Shown: positions 22,829-32,020 of the stretch, piece by piece
Numbering within the stretch: the first letter of the stretch is position 1
Layout: the number at the start of each line of letters is the position of its first letter
The notes under the pieces: model-generated
What the model saw: the letters and a program-made list of their open reading frames with translations, nothing else
Told to the model about the DNA's origin: nothing
The model's database searches: none
Assembly: GCA_944325555.1 (NCBI GenBank)
Contig: CALVAN010000015.1
Span: forward strand, 1 to 50,011
Direction of reading: 5' to 3'
DNA: 50,011 nucleotides
From: Candidatus Gastranaerophilales bacterium
GTDB lineage: Bacteria > Cyanobacteriota > Vampirovibrionia > Gastranaerophilales > Gastranaerophilaceae
Program-made: the position numbers and the translations under genes

Positions 22829-24082
22829 CTACACAGCAAAATAAGCATAGTTGTCAATTTCCTCATCGGAGTTCATTTCAGTAACACAGACAAGGACTCT
22901 GTTGTCATCAAGTTTTATACCGCCTAGTATATTATTTTCCTTTAAACCTGACAAAAATTCGTCGGCATTGCTTACCTTTAGCACAAATTCATTAAAAAAG
23001 TTTTTGGATTGAAGTTCAAAGCCTTTGTCCATAAGTTTATCGGCTAGAACGTGTGCCTTTTTGGCACTCAATAGGGCAACCTCTCTCAAACCTTTTAACC
23101 CTAAAACAGTCAAATACACTGTTGTTTGCAATGCAACAAGAGCTTGATTGGAGCAAATGTTACTCGTTGCTTTTTCACGTCTGATATGCTGTTCACGTGT
23201 CTGCAAAGTAAGACAAAAAGCTTGATTACCTTCAGCATCCACCGTTCTTCCGACAACACGTCCCGGCATCTGCCTTTTATATTTATCAAGACAGGCAAAA
23301 TATCCCGCATACGGTCCGCCAAAAGAAAGCGTATTTCCGGCAGGCTGCAGGCTGCCAACCATAACATCGCATTTAGGCGGTTCCAATACGGAAAGCGAAA
23401 TCAAATCACAGCAGCAAATAAGCATTGTTTTTGCATCTGTAATTTTTTCTTTTAACTGATCAACATTGTGTATTGCACCGTAATAATCTGGTGTTTGAAG
23501 CAGCACACAGGCAATGTCGGAACCGATTTGCGATAAATCATTAGACACCTCAATATCTGCAGCCTCAGCATAGGTATTAATGACCTGTTGATATTGAGGA
23601 TTTACTCTCTTACAAACAAGCACCTTATTTCTTCCCGTAACTCTTACAGCCATAAGAACAGCCTCGGCGCAGGCAGTAGCAGCGTCATACATAGATGCAT
23701 TTGACACATCCATATTTGTTAAATTACAAATCATTGACTGATACTCATAAATAGACTGCAATGTTCCTTGAGAAATTTCAGCCTGATAGGGAGTATAAGC
23801 CGTGTTAAACTCAAATCTTGAAGATATTTGAGAAACACATGCGGGAATAAACCTTTTTGAAGCACCACCGCCTAAAAAGCAAGCATAATCAGTTTTATTT
23901 GCAGCTGCAAGTTTTTTTATTTCTTTGGTAACCTCAAGCTCTGATAACCCGCTTCCAAGATTCAAGCTGTCTGTTTTGATATCTAAGGGCAAACCGGCAT
24001 ACAAATCATCACAGTTTTTAAGTCCGATTGAATTTAACATTTCCAATCGTTCATTTTCTGTGTGTGCTTCAAAATTTATCAT
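22829..24082 (-). CDS. gcvPA: Glycine dehydrogenase (decarboxylating) subunit 1
   Basis: The alpha-type half of the split P-protein of the glycine cleavage system. With GcvPB it decarboxylates glycine onto the lipoyl arm of GcvH. At 417 residues it is slightly shorter than typical (about 440-450). Seen: FLGGGASKRFIPACV (about 69-83), FNTAYTPYQAEISQGTLQ (about 92-109), the family signature, and FGGPYAGYFA near residue 254. The PLP lysine resides in subunit 2, which is not downstream: a convergent gene occupies that side. The start follows AGGAAT, 8 nt after gcvH. Confidence 0.93.
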   Translation of the reverse strand: MINFEAHTENERLEMLNSIGLKNCDDLYAGLPLDIKTDSLNLGSGLSELEVTKEIKKLAAANKTDYACFLGGGASKRFIPACVSQISSRFEFNTAYTPYQAEISQGTLQSIYEYQSMICNLTNMDVSNASMYDAATACAEAVLMAVRVTGRNKVLVCKRVNPQYQQVINTYAEAADIEVSNDLSQIGSDIACVLLQTPDYYGAIHNVDQLKEKITDAKTMLICCCDLISLSVLEPPKCDVMVGSLQPAGNTLSFGGPYAGYFACLDKYKRQMPGRVVGRTVDAEGNQAFCLTLQTREQHIRREKATSNICSNQALVALQTTVYLTVLGLKGLREVALLSAKKAHVLADKLMDKGFELQSKNFFNEFVLKVSNADEFLSGLKENNILGGIKLDDNRVLVCVTEMNSDEEIDNYAYFAV

Positions 24083-24090
24083 ATTATTCC

Positions 24091-24474
24091 TTATTCTAAT
24101 TCTTCTTTATAATCCAAATATTCCAGCAAATCCCCTGATTCCGCATGAGCATCGGCGCTTTCAATTTTTACAAGCCAGCCTTCTTCAAAAGGACTTTCGT
24201 TAAGAATTTCCGGTGATTCAACAATTTTTTCGTTTACTTCAATAATCTTTCCGCCAACAGGCATATAAATTTCAGAAGCAGCTTTAACTGACTCAACAGT
24301 TGCAAAAACTTCTCCTTTTGAAAATTCCGTGCCTTCTTCGGGCAATTCAACAAAAACAATATCACCCAACTGTTCAACGGCATAATCAGTTAAACCGATA
24401 ACAAATTGTGTTTCAGATTCTTCTAATAAATATTCATGGCTTTTGGAACATAAAATACCTTCCGGCACAATCAT
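24091..24474 (-). CDS. gcvH: Glycine cleavage system H protein
   Basis: A 127-residue carrier whose lipoylated lysine shuttles the methylamine group between P, T and L proteins. The lipoyl site is ESVKAASEIYMP (Lys about 67), and GLTDYAVEQLGDIVFVELPE is the typical N-terminal strand. Length is normal. It lies between gcvT (21-nt gap) and gcvPA (8-nt gap), with TAGGAG before the start. Confidence 0.96.
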   Translation of the reverse strand: MIVPEGILCSKSHEYLLEESETQFVIGLTDYAVEQLGDIVFVELPEEGTEFSKGEVFATVESVKAASEIYMPVGGKIIEVNEKIVESPEILNESPFEEGWLVKIESADAHAESGDLLEYLDYKEELE

Positions 24475-24495
24475 AGTTTTTCTCCTATATATGTC

Positions 24496-25602
24496 TTAAC
24501 TTATTTTATATTTCTTTGCTACAAACGGTCTTTTGACAACTTTTGCTTTATATAATTTATTTCTTACCATAATCTCTATGGTTTCGTCCAGTGTTATATT
24601 ATCCTTTGTATCAACATACCCCATTCCGATATTTTTGTCCAGTGTCGGGGAATATCCGCCGCTTGTTACAACACCTGTTTTATGACCGTTATAATAAATT
24701 TCGTATTCATGCCTTGGTATGGCTCTGTCAGTCATAACAAAGCCTATTAATTTTTTAGATACACCGTTTTCAATTTGTTCCAGTATAATCTTTTTACCGT
24801 TGTATTCAGGAACCTTGTCAACAGGGATAGACCATTTTAAGCCGGCTTCAACCGGCGTTGTGCACTCTGTTAAATCATTGCCGTACAACATAAGTGCAGC
24901 CTCAAGACGCAGTGTATCTCTTGCGCCGAGTCCGATAGGTTTTATCGAGAATTGTTCACCCTCTTTAAATAGCATATCCCATAGTTTTAAGGCATATTCA
25001 TTTTTTATAATAAATTCAAACCCATCCTCGCCGGTATAGCCTGTTCTTGAAATATAACCGCTTATACCGTTAATATTAAATTCTTTTATAGTAAAGAAAT
25101 GAGGCTGTTGCTTCTGCACAAGCCCAAGTTTTTCAAGCACTTTATAAGCAGCAGGCCCTTGTAAAGCGAGCATTGAATACTCATTTGACATGTTTTCAAG
25201 CTTTACATCAAAATTTTTTACATTTGTATTCAACCAGTCAAAATCCTTTTGTATATTAGCCGCATTTGCTATTACAAGATAACTGTTTTCAGACAGGTTA
25301 TAAATTATCAAATCATCCACAAGACAGCCGTCTGCTTTTGGCAGCTGGCAATATACGGCTTTTGACGGTTTTAATTTAGCAATGTCCTGAGGTACAATAC
25401 TCTGTAAAAAATCTACAGCCTGCTTGCCGCTTACAAAAATCTGCCCCATATGAGAAACATCAAAAACCCCGACGGAATTTCTGACTGTTTTGTGTTCTTC
25501 AATAATGCTTGTGTACTGTACAGGCATATCCCATCCGCCAAATTCCACCATTCTGGCGCCAAGTTGTATATGTTTATCGTAAAAAACAGTTCTCTTGCTC
25601 AT
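24496..25602 (-). CDS. gcvT: Aminomethyltransferase (glycine cleavage T protein)
   Basis: A 368-residue tetrahydrofolate-dependent enzyme that releases ammonia and forms methylene-THF. Seen: MVEFGGWDMPVQYTSI near residue 18, GVFDVSHMGQI (about 45-55), the catalytic Asp region in RTGYTGEDGFEF (about 190-201), and LGARDTLRLEAALMLYG (about 227-243). It is first of gcvT-gcvH-gcvPA and lies 59 nt downstream of rnhC on the same strand, so these may be co-transcribed. The leader is too short for a glycine riboswitch. GAGGCGG precedes the start. Confidence 0.96.
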   Translation of the reverse strand: MSKRTVFYDKHIQLGARMVEFGGWDMPVQYTSIIEEHKTVRNSVGVFDVSHMGQIFVSGKQAVDFLQSIVPQDIAKLKPSKAVYCQLPKADGCLVDDLIIYNLSENSYLVIANAANIQKDFDWLNTNVKNFDVKLENMSNEYSMLALQGPAAYKVLEKLGLVQKQQPHFFTIKEFNINGISGYISRTGYTGEDGFEFIIKNEYALKLWDMLFKEGEQFSIKPIGLGARDTLRLEAALMLYGNDLTECTTPVEAGLKWSIPVDKVPEYNGKKIILEQIENGVSKKLIGFVMTDRAIPRHEYEIYYNGHKTGVVTSGGYSPTLDKNIGMGYVDTKDNITLDETIEIMVRNKLYKAKVVKRPFVAKKYKIS

Positions 25603-25661
25603 TAAACCGCCTCATAATATTTTATATATTATGTTTTAGGCTATTTTTTGATTATTGTCAA

Positions 25662-26558
25662 CTATATTTGAGAATAAGTTTTAAAATGCGTTTTAACAGC
25701 ATTTTTCAACTCTTCTTTTGTATATTTTTGTGCAATGCTTCTCGCTGTTTCCAACACCTGAGAAGAAGCCCCCTTAGGGATTATAACGCCGTATCTTGAG
25801 GAAATTTCGGCAATACCTTTTAAAAACTGTTCACGTGCCAGTATTGAGGCGGCAGCAACGGCAATATCGGCTTCTGCTTTGCAGCGCTGTTCAAGATGTA
25901 TATTTTTGCCGTTTTTCATCAATGCATTTTTAATGAGTTTTTCATCTCCGAACTTATCTGAAAGCGCATAAGCGCACTCTTTTTTCTCAAGAATATTTTC
26001 TATTGCTCTTGCATGTCCCCACGCAAGGAGCTGATTTAAGTTATTCATTTTATTGTAAAGCTCGTTATACTTTAGAGGATTAATTGTAATAACGGAAAAC
26101 ACACAGTTGTTTTTAATTACAGCAGCCAGTTTGGATATATTTTTATCATCAACTTTTTTGCAGTCCTTAATTCCCGCATCAATAAGTATTTTGGTACTAT
26201 TCTCCTCGACCATAACAGCCGCAATGACAAGAGGCCCGAAAAAATCCCCCTTACCAGATTCATCACTGCCTATATGGCAGGGCGGTATCTCTAAATCTGC
26301 AAGCGTATCCTGATTACGGGTATTTTTAGATACCGGTTGATTTGTACCGTACAAATTTTGGAGTTTTGCGGCAATGTCAGATACATCAGCCCCCTGCACC
26401 AGTAATTTAGCCGTATTATAAAAAGTTGCAGTATATTTTGAAGTTTTTGCACGCCATAATGCATTTTGCACTGAGGAAAAAGCAGCCCCGTCAGCTTCAA
26501 AAAAATCTTTCAGCAAAGATTCTTGTGTTTTGTCAAATTTTTGTGAATAAGAATTCAT
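25662..26558 (-). CDS. rnhC: Ribonuclease HIII
   Basis: A type 2 RNase H that cleaves RNA in RNA-DNA hybrids. With the start at 26558 (GGGGAGTG upstream) it has 298 residues. An N-terminal substrate-binding domain (about 1-85) is followed by the catalytic core with GSDESGKGDFFGPLV (about 97-111), the HIII version of the DEGRG motif, and AAASILAREQFL (about 246-257). The frame continues 19 codons upstream, but without a ribosome site. Confidence 0.94.
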   Translation of the reverse strand: MNSYSQKFDKTQESLLKDFFEADGAAFSSVQNALWRAKTSKYTATFYNTAKLLVQGADVSDIAAKLQNLYGTNQPVSKNTRNQDTLADLEIPPCHIGSDESGKGDFFGPLVIAAVMVEENSTKILIDAGIKDCKKVDDKNISKLAAVIKNNCVFSVITINPLKYNELYNKMNNLNQLLAWGHARAIENILEKKECAYALSDKFGDEKLIKNALMKNGKNIHLEQRCKAEADIAVAAASILAREQFLKGIAEISSRYGVIIPKGASSQVLETARSIAQKYTKEELKNAVKTHFKTYSQI

Positions 26559-26662
26559 CAACACTCCCCGTATAAACATTAAAATATAGTTTAAACTATA
26601 ACACAATAATGACATGAGACCAAAAGTGTTATATAATTTTAGGCGAGCTTGGGAGTGAGAAG

Positions 26663-29600
26663 ATGAAAATTTTAAAACGGATTTTAATATTTTTCTGTGC
26701 GCTCATGATACTTGGTTATCTGGGGCTGTATCTTATACTGCCTTATTTTTTGAACAAAAAAGACTATTCAAAAACCGTTACTGATATCATAAAAAAAGAA
26801 ACCGGGCTTGTTGTGCTGATACACAACTACAAACTCGACGTATCACCGGCACTTAATATAAACTTTAAAGCCGATGTAATACAAGGATTTTATCCCGATA
26901 ACAAGCAGTTTTTAAACATAAAAAAATCTGATATCACAATCTCAACACTGTACCTTTTAAAAAAAGAAATAAAATTAAATAAAATAAAAGCAGACGAGCT
27001 CCAATTTTCAACAAAGCTTTTAAAAAACGGAAAAACCTCAATCCAACAATATCTTGAAAAGAATATCAAACAGAATAAGTACAACTTTAGGTTCTCCAAA
27101 AAACACCCCAATATCTTTATAAACTCATATATAATTAAACTGAAAGACGAAGAATCCGGTCAAAAATTCAAACTAAAAGGCAAAAACTACAAGTCCGTAC
27201 AAAGTTTGGATTTAAAAAATATCAATATACAGACCGAAGGTGATTTTTACTGTTTTAATAAAAAATATCTGCACTACAGTGCAAAAGCTGCAGTGCCTTC
27301 TGTTTTGTTTGAGAATACAGACAGAATACTGTTTGATTTTACTGTCGATGATTTGTATAAATACGACTTTTTTGCAAATGTAACAACTGACATAAAACTT
27401 CATGAAAAAAATAAAAAATTTGATTACGTAAGCGGAAAAATCAACATCAACGACTTCAAATTAAAAATCAGCGGCAAAACGCTTCCGCCAAGTTTCTTTC
27501 ATATAAATTTCAATAAGGATAATGCAAAGTTAACCTCAAAATTTTATACAAATATCAATGAAGTAACAGACATAAACGCCGATATAAAACTTTCAAAACC
27601 ATATAAAATTAATATGATGTGTAAATGCCCGAAGGCAGATATTGCAAATCTGCAAAAAACAATTGTTCCTGTTTTGAACTTATTCAAAATAAAGAATAAT
27701 CTCTCGGAATTTAGCACACAGGGCAAGTTGAGTGCAGATTTTAAACTTCAAACAGATTTTAAAACCATTAACTCAAACGGAACATTAAAAATAACAAACG
27801 CTTCACTTTCACACAAAAGTATTCCGCTAAAAATCACCAACGCTAACGCACTAATTGATTTTTCAAACAATACGCTGAATATCAAACAATCCGATATGCT
27901 TGTCAATAACCAACAGCTAAAAGTTACCGGGAAAGCAGACAAACACGCAATAGGAGATATAACCGTTACTGCGGACAATTTGGATTTAAATCATATAATG
28001 AATGCTTTTCCTGCTTTTAAGCCGGATAAAAACATTAACGTAAATTCCGGAAAAGTTTCTTTGAACATACATCTGAAAGGCAAGCTTGACAGCGCAAAAC
28101 CAACGGTAAAAATTATCGTCAAAAACTTTGCTGCAACAGAAACACTAAAAAAAATAGAATTTGCAATCTCTGAAGTTTTGATAAACGCTTCAGGAAACCA
28201 AAAGCAATACTCAGGCGAGATTAATCTTAAAAACATAATTTGTTCATCGAAACTGATTCCGAACAATTCCAATTCAATAAAATCAGACATAATTACAGCC
28301 AAAATAACAAACGAGAAAATTAAAATCCTGCCTGCCAAAATAAACGCCGGCAATGCAAAGTTGACAATCAAGGGAGATATCAGCAGCTACCGGACTTCAC
28401 CGGCTGCAAATATTATCTTGCAGGGCACAATAGACACGGCTCTTATAAAAAGCTTTATACCGAAAAATCAAAATCTTCTTTCTAAAGGTTATTTGCCGGT
28501 AAAAATTAATTTAAACAGCAAAGATGACGCAACAAACCTCAACATAAAGCTTCTTGCAAACAAATACAACTACCTGACCCCGATTATAATCCAAAGTTTT
28601 AATAACGTAACGACACTTACTGAAATTAATGCACAACTGCGCAACGATGAACTGTTAATTAACAATGCTGCAATGTATTATGCAGGCAATACAAACAGCC
28701 TGCTTAAAGAAATAAACACGAGCAAGCTTAAAAAAGCCTTCAGCGCAAACGGAAAAATAACAGACCTAAAAACTACACAAAAAATCAAAAATCTGCACAT
28801 ATCTATCCCAAATGACATCAGTATCGACATTCCGAATACAAAAGACGGAATACTTAAGCTTCAGGGAAATATTACGGCCTCCGGCAATATCAATCAACCT
28901 GAAATAAACGGCACGATTAATATATCTCAACTGCTTATCCCATCACTTTTTGTAAATACTCAAAATGCGATTTTAAATTTAAACAACAATAAAATAGAAG
29001 CAAAAATTGAAGATTTAAAAATCAACGACATGCTTTTGTCTATGCAGCTAAAAGCAGCACCTGATGCACTTTATACCAATAAAATAGACTATATAAAGCT
29101 AAGCTCACAGTATATAGATATGGATTACCTGATGAAGGTTATGTCGGCATTTAACCCTAGCAAATATGCCCCCGGAAATGAATTTCCATACATAATATCC
29201 TCAGGTGATATTGACCTGAAATCCTTTAAAATGGGAGTAATAAAAGCCCAAAATGTAACTGCAAAAATATCATCAAAACCAAATAATCTTTTTATTAACA
29301 ATTTATTTGCAGACGCATACGGCGGCAAAGCAGCAGGCAAAATAACTTATAATTTTCCATACACAAATACACACGCTGACATACAAGCCAGAGGATTAAA
29401 TGCATCAACAGCGGCTGCGGCTTTTATGCCGGCGGATAAAGGTATCTCCGGCACCTTGGACCTTGACGCCTCAATTAACATGATAGGCACAACCGAACAA
29501 CAGCAGCTAAATACATTAAGAGGCAGTGCCGACATTCTCATAAAAAACGGAAGGCTCGGGCAGCTCGGACGTTTTGAACATTTTCTTTATGCGCAAAATT

Positions 29601-30262
29601 TACTATCTCAAAAATTGATTTACGCAAGCTTAAACAGTGCAAAACAGGCAATAAGCCCGCAAGATACCGGCGTAATCTCTTATTTGAAAGGAAAAGTTAA
29701 ATTCAGTTCGGGATATGCTCATATAAATCCGGTGCTTACCTCGGGACCGCAGATGAGTATGTTTGTTAAAGGCAAAATCAACCTTAAAAATCAGTATGTC
29801 GATCTAAAAATTCTGGGTACAATATCGCCTAATGTTTCAAGCTCATTAGGTTTGTTCGGTTCAATGACAATCAAGGATTTTCTTGATGAACACACAAAAT
29901 ACGGATCTGTTGTAGCAAATTTGTTTAACTCGTATAATATCGAACTTCCGGAAGTTGATATAAGTAAAATTCCGCCGCTGACACCAAATTACAAAACCCA
30001 AACAAAGAACTTTCAGGTAATAATTTCAGGCAATCCTGACAGCGTTAGTGCTGTGCGCTCTTTTACCTGGGTAAATCCTCAGGGAACAAAAGAAAAAATT
30101 CTCACGGAAAAGGTCAAAAAAGCCATTAATGAATCACTGCCAAACAAAACACCGCAGGATAACAGCTCCAACCTGCCCAAGCCGCAGCCGCAGATACAAA
30201 CAACACCGGCACCTGCAACGCCTGATTTCTTAGACAGAATTCCTGATGATTTTAAAAATTAG
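26663..30262 (+). CDS. AsmA-like giant membrane-anchored protein
   Basis: A 1199-residue protein with one N-terminal membrane segment (about 5-30) and then over 1000 residues of beta-strand-rich, low-complexity Lys/Asn/Ile sequence. Repeated blocks such as GTLKITNASLSHKSIPLKITNANALIDF and ADNLDLNHI are typical of the AsmA/TamB/YhdP bridge proteins. Near the C-terminus GRLGQLGRFEHFLYAQNLLSQ and KGKINLKNQYVDLKILGTISPNVSS match the AsmA C-terminal domain. A Pro/Gln-rich tail follows. Family members move lipid between membranes, implying a diderm envelope. GGGAGTG precedes the start. The stop is shared back to back with the convergent nucleotidase. Confidence 0.82.
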   Translation: MKILKRILIFFCALMILGYLGLYLILPYFLNKKDYSKTVTDIIKKETGLVVLIHNYKLDVSPALNINFKADVIQGFYPDNKQFLNIKKSDITISTLYLLKKEIKLNKIKADELQFSTKLLKNGKTSIQQYLEKNIKQNKYNFRFSKKHPNIFINSYIIKLKDEESGQKFKLKGKNYKSVQSLDLKNINIQTEGDFYCFNKKYLHYSAKAAVPSVLFENTDRILFDFTVDDLYKYDFFANVTTDIKLHEKNKKFDYVSGKININDFKLKISGKTLPPSFFHINFNKDNAKLTSKFYTNINEVTDINADIKLSKPYKINMMCKCPKADIANLQKTIVPVLNLFKIKNNLSEFSTQGKLSADFKLQTDFKTINSNGTLKITNASLSHKSIPLKITNANALIDFSNNTLNIKQSDMLVNNQQLKVTGKADKHAIGDITVTADNLDLNHIMNAFPAFKPDKNINVNSGKVSLNIHLKGKLDSAKPTVKIIVKNFAATETLKKIEFAISEVLINASGNQKQYSGEINLKNIICSSKLIPNNSNSIKSDIITAKITNEKIKILPAKINAGNAKLTIKGDISSYRTSPAANIILQGTIDTALIKSFIPKNQNLLSKGYLPVKINLNSKDDATNLNIKLLANKYNYLTPIIIQSFNNVTTLTEINAQLRNDELLINNAAMYYAGNTNSLLKEINTSKLKKAFSANGKITDLKTTQKIKNLHISIPNDISIDIPNTKDGILKLQGNITASGNINQPEINGTINISQLLIPSLFVNTQNAILNLNNNKIEAKIEDLKINDMLLSMQLKAAPDALYTNKIDYIKLSSQYIDMDYLMKVMSAFNPSKYAPGNEFPYIISSGDIDLKSFKMGVIKAQNVTAKISSKPNNLFINNLFADAYGGKAAGKITYNFPYTNTHADIQARGLNASTAAAAFMPADKGISGTLDLDASINMIGTTEQQQLNTLRGSADILIKNGRLGQLGRFEHFLYAQNLLSQKLIYASLNSAKQAISPQDTGVISYLKGKVKFSSGYAHINPVLTSGPQMSMFVKGKINLKNQYVDLKILGTISPNVSSSLGLFGSMTIKDFLDEHTKYGSVVANLFNSYNIELPEVDISKIPPLTPNYKTQTKNFQVIISGNPDSVSAVRSFTWVNPQGTKEKILTEKVKKAINESLPNKTPQDNSSNLPKPQPQIQTTPAPATPDFLDRIPDDFKN

Positions 30263-31956
30263 TCGTGCGCAATTCGCCCGTCTTCGTGAATATCAATAGG
30301 CTGCCCGTTAAAAGATTTAATATAATCTATCAACATCTGCGTTTCATTTTTTTCGCATTTATGAATAATTTTTTCGGGGCAGGCAAGAGCCTCAAGCCCC
30401 TCGCTTCCGCCTGCAACAAAGGTATTATAAGCTACTTTAAAAAACTTATCATTACTTGGATTTTGAGCATTTAAAGGAATCTGTGTGCCATCTTGCTTAA
30501 CAAGTACCACATCTTTAACCTTGTCATCGGTGCCGATTCTGTATCTCAAACCGCTGACCTGCAAAGCGCCTGTTCTATGGTATTTGCTTGTAGCTTGAAC
30601 TGCGCTGTTTAATACATCAATAATATCTTTTTCGCTGAGTTTATAGACGTTAACATCGTTATAAAACGGCATCAAATCCATTATATCTCTGTCTGTCACC
30701 GGTCCGGCAGGCAAGCTTGCACGGATTCCGCCCATATTATTGAAAACGATATCGGCATCTGAATATTTCATATACGCATCACTTAAAAATGCGCTGAGAG
30801 GACTTTCTTCAAGAACGGTTTCCGGCTTAGATTTAACATCATGTGCAATAACCCCGATAACTTCAGGTGCACCCAAAGAAATATCCTCCATCATTTTTAT
30901 TGCAAGGTTCTCCGGTTCTTTATCAAGATTTTTTACTTCATTTTTTGCTTGTATAATTCTGCCTTCATTGTCATAAACAACATCAAGCACCCCGTATGAA
31001 TGTCCGTTTTTACCGGCTTGAGTAACTATTACCCATTCACCTCTCGGGGATTTAAATAAATTTTTTCCGTAAACAAGACCTTCCAATGTATCATGAGAGT
31101 GTCCGTCATTAATCACGTCAATACCGCCTACTCTCTGTGCAAGCTGCACAGATGCGTCTTTACCAAGATGAGAAACAAGCTTAATAATATTCACACCCTG
31201 TTTTTCAAGTTTTTCAACTTCTTTTCTTACAGCATTTTCAGTTTCCTGAAGATTTAAAATTTTTATGTCCTGAGTACCTTCCTTACTCTGAGTACTGAGC
31301 CTTGAAAATAAATCAACGGGTACAAGTCCTATATATCCGATTTTTTTACCGTTTTCTTCTACAATCATAGAAGAAGCAAACCTGCCCGCCTTAATATCGT
31401 CATTCAAAGGAAACGCAGCAGCACTATTTGAATCTTTAGGCTGCATATTTAAAGCAAGTGTTTTAAATTTGGCAAAATCCAGCATATGAGAAAGCCCTAT
31501 TGCCCCGTTATCATCCATATTATGGTTACCGGGAGCAGCAGCTGTAATATTGCACATGTTCATCATTTTTACAATAGTAATATTTTTATCCCTGTTAGCC
31601 CCAACCCACTCATCACCGGAAAGAACAACATCACCGGTTGGATTTTCAAGTTTAAATCTGTCAGATACGGTTTTGAATTTTCTAAAGGCCTTAAAATGTC
31701 CGTGGAAATCATTACCGTAAAGTGTTTTTTGTCTAAAAACACCGGTTGAATTTTTGTTTGAACGGTCAGCAGAATTACTGTGAGATTGATTCACCGTTGT
31801 CTGATAGTTCTGACCGAACTTGAGTTTTGGTGTATAAAAACTTGTAAAATTATTATTTATAAACATATAAGAACCCGCTGATACTGTTACCGGTATAAAA
31901 CATGTCAAGGAGAAAATTTGCCCGATTGTTAACATTTGTTTACAAAATACGGACAA
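30259..31956 (-). CDS. 5'-nucleotidase / 2',3'-cyclic phosphodiesterase family protein
   Basis: A two-domain metallophosphoesterase for nucleotide hydrolysis. The metal-binding motifs appear in order: GNDFHGHF, SGDEW, GNHNMDD and DGHSHDTL. The C-terminal 5'-nucleotidase domain has NNMGGIRASLPAGPVTDRDI, with PFYNDV soon after. The start is uncertain. TTG at 31956 gives a signal-peptide-like N-terminus ending VSAG; ATG at 31935 or 31866 are alternatives without good ribosome sites. An exported enzyme scavenging nucleotides is most likely. It is divergent from the glycine-zipper gene and converges on the AsmA gene with a 4-nt overlap. Confidence 0.88.
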   Translation of the reverse strand: MSVFCKQMLTIGQIFSLTCFIPVTVSAGSYMFINNNFTSFYTPKLKFGQNYQTTVNQSHSNSADRSNKNSTGVFRQKTLYGNDFHGHFKAFRKFKTVSDRFKLENPTGDVVLSGDEWVGANRDKNITIVKMMNMCNITAAAPGNHNMDDNGAIGLSHMLDFAKFKTLALNMQPKDSNSAAAFPLNDDIKAGRFASSMIVEENGKKIGYIGLVPVDLFSRLSTQSKEGTQDIKILNLQETENAVRKEVEKLEKQGVNIIKLVSHLGKDASVQLAQRVGGIDVINDGHSHDTLEGLVYGKNLFKSPRGEWVIVTQAGKNGHSYGVLDVVYDNEGRIIQAKNEVKNLDKEPENLAIKMMEDISLGAPEVIGVIAHDVKSKPETVLEESPLSAFLSDAYMKYSDADIVFNNMGGIRASLPAGPVTDRDIMDLMPFYNDVNVYKLSEKDIIDVLNSAVQATSKYHRTGALQVSGLRYRIGTDDKVKDVVLVKQDGTQIPLNAQNPSNDKFFKVAYNTFVAGGSEGLEALACPEKIIHKCEKNETQMLIDYIKSFNGQPIDIHEDGRIAHD

Positions 31957-32020
31957 AAAGTAAATCCAAAGAAATAAATTGTTTTTATATAAATAAGGTT
32001 AGATATAGGAAGTATTAATT

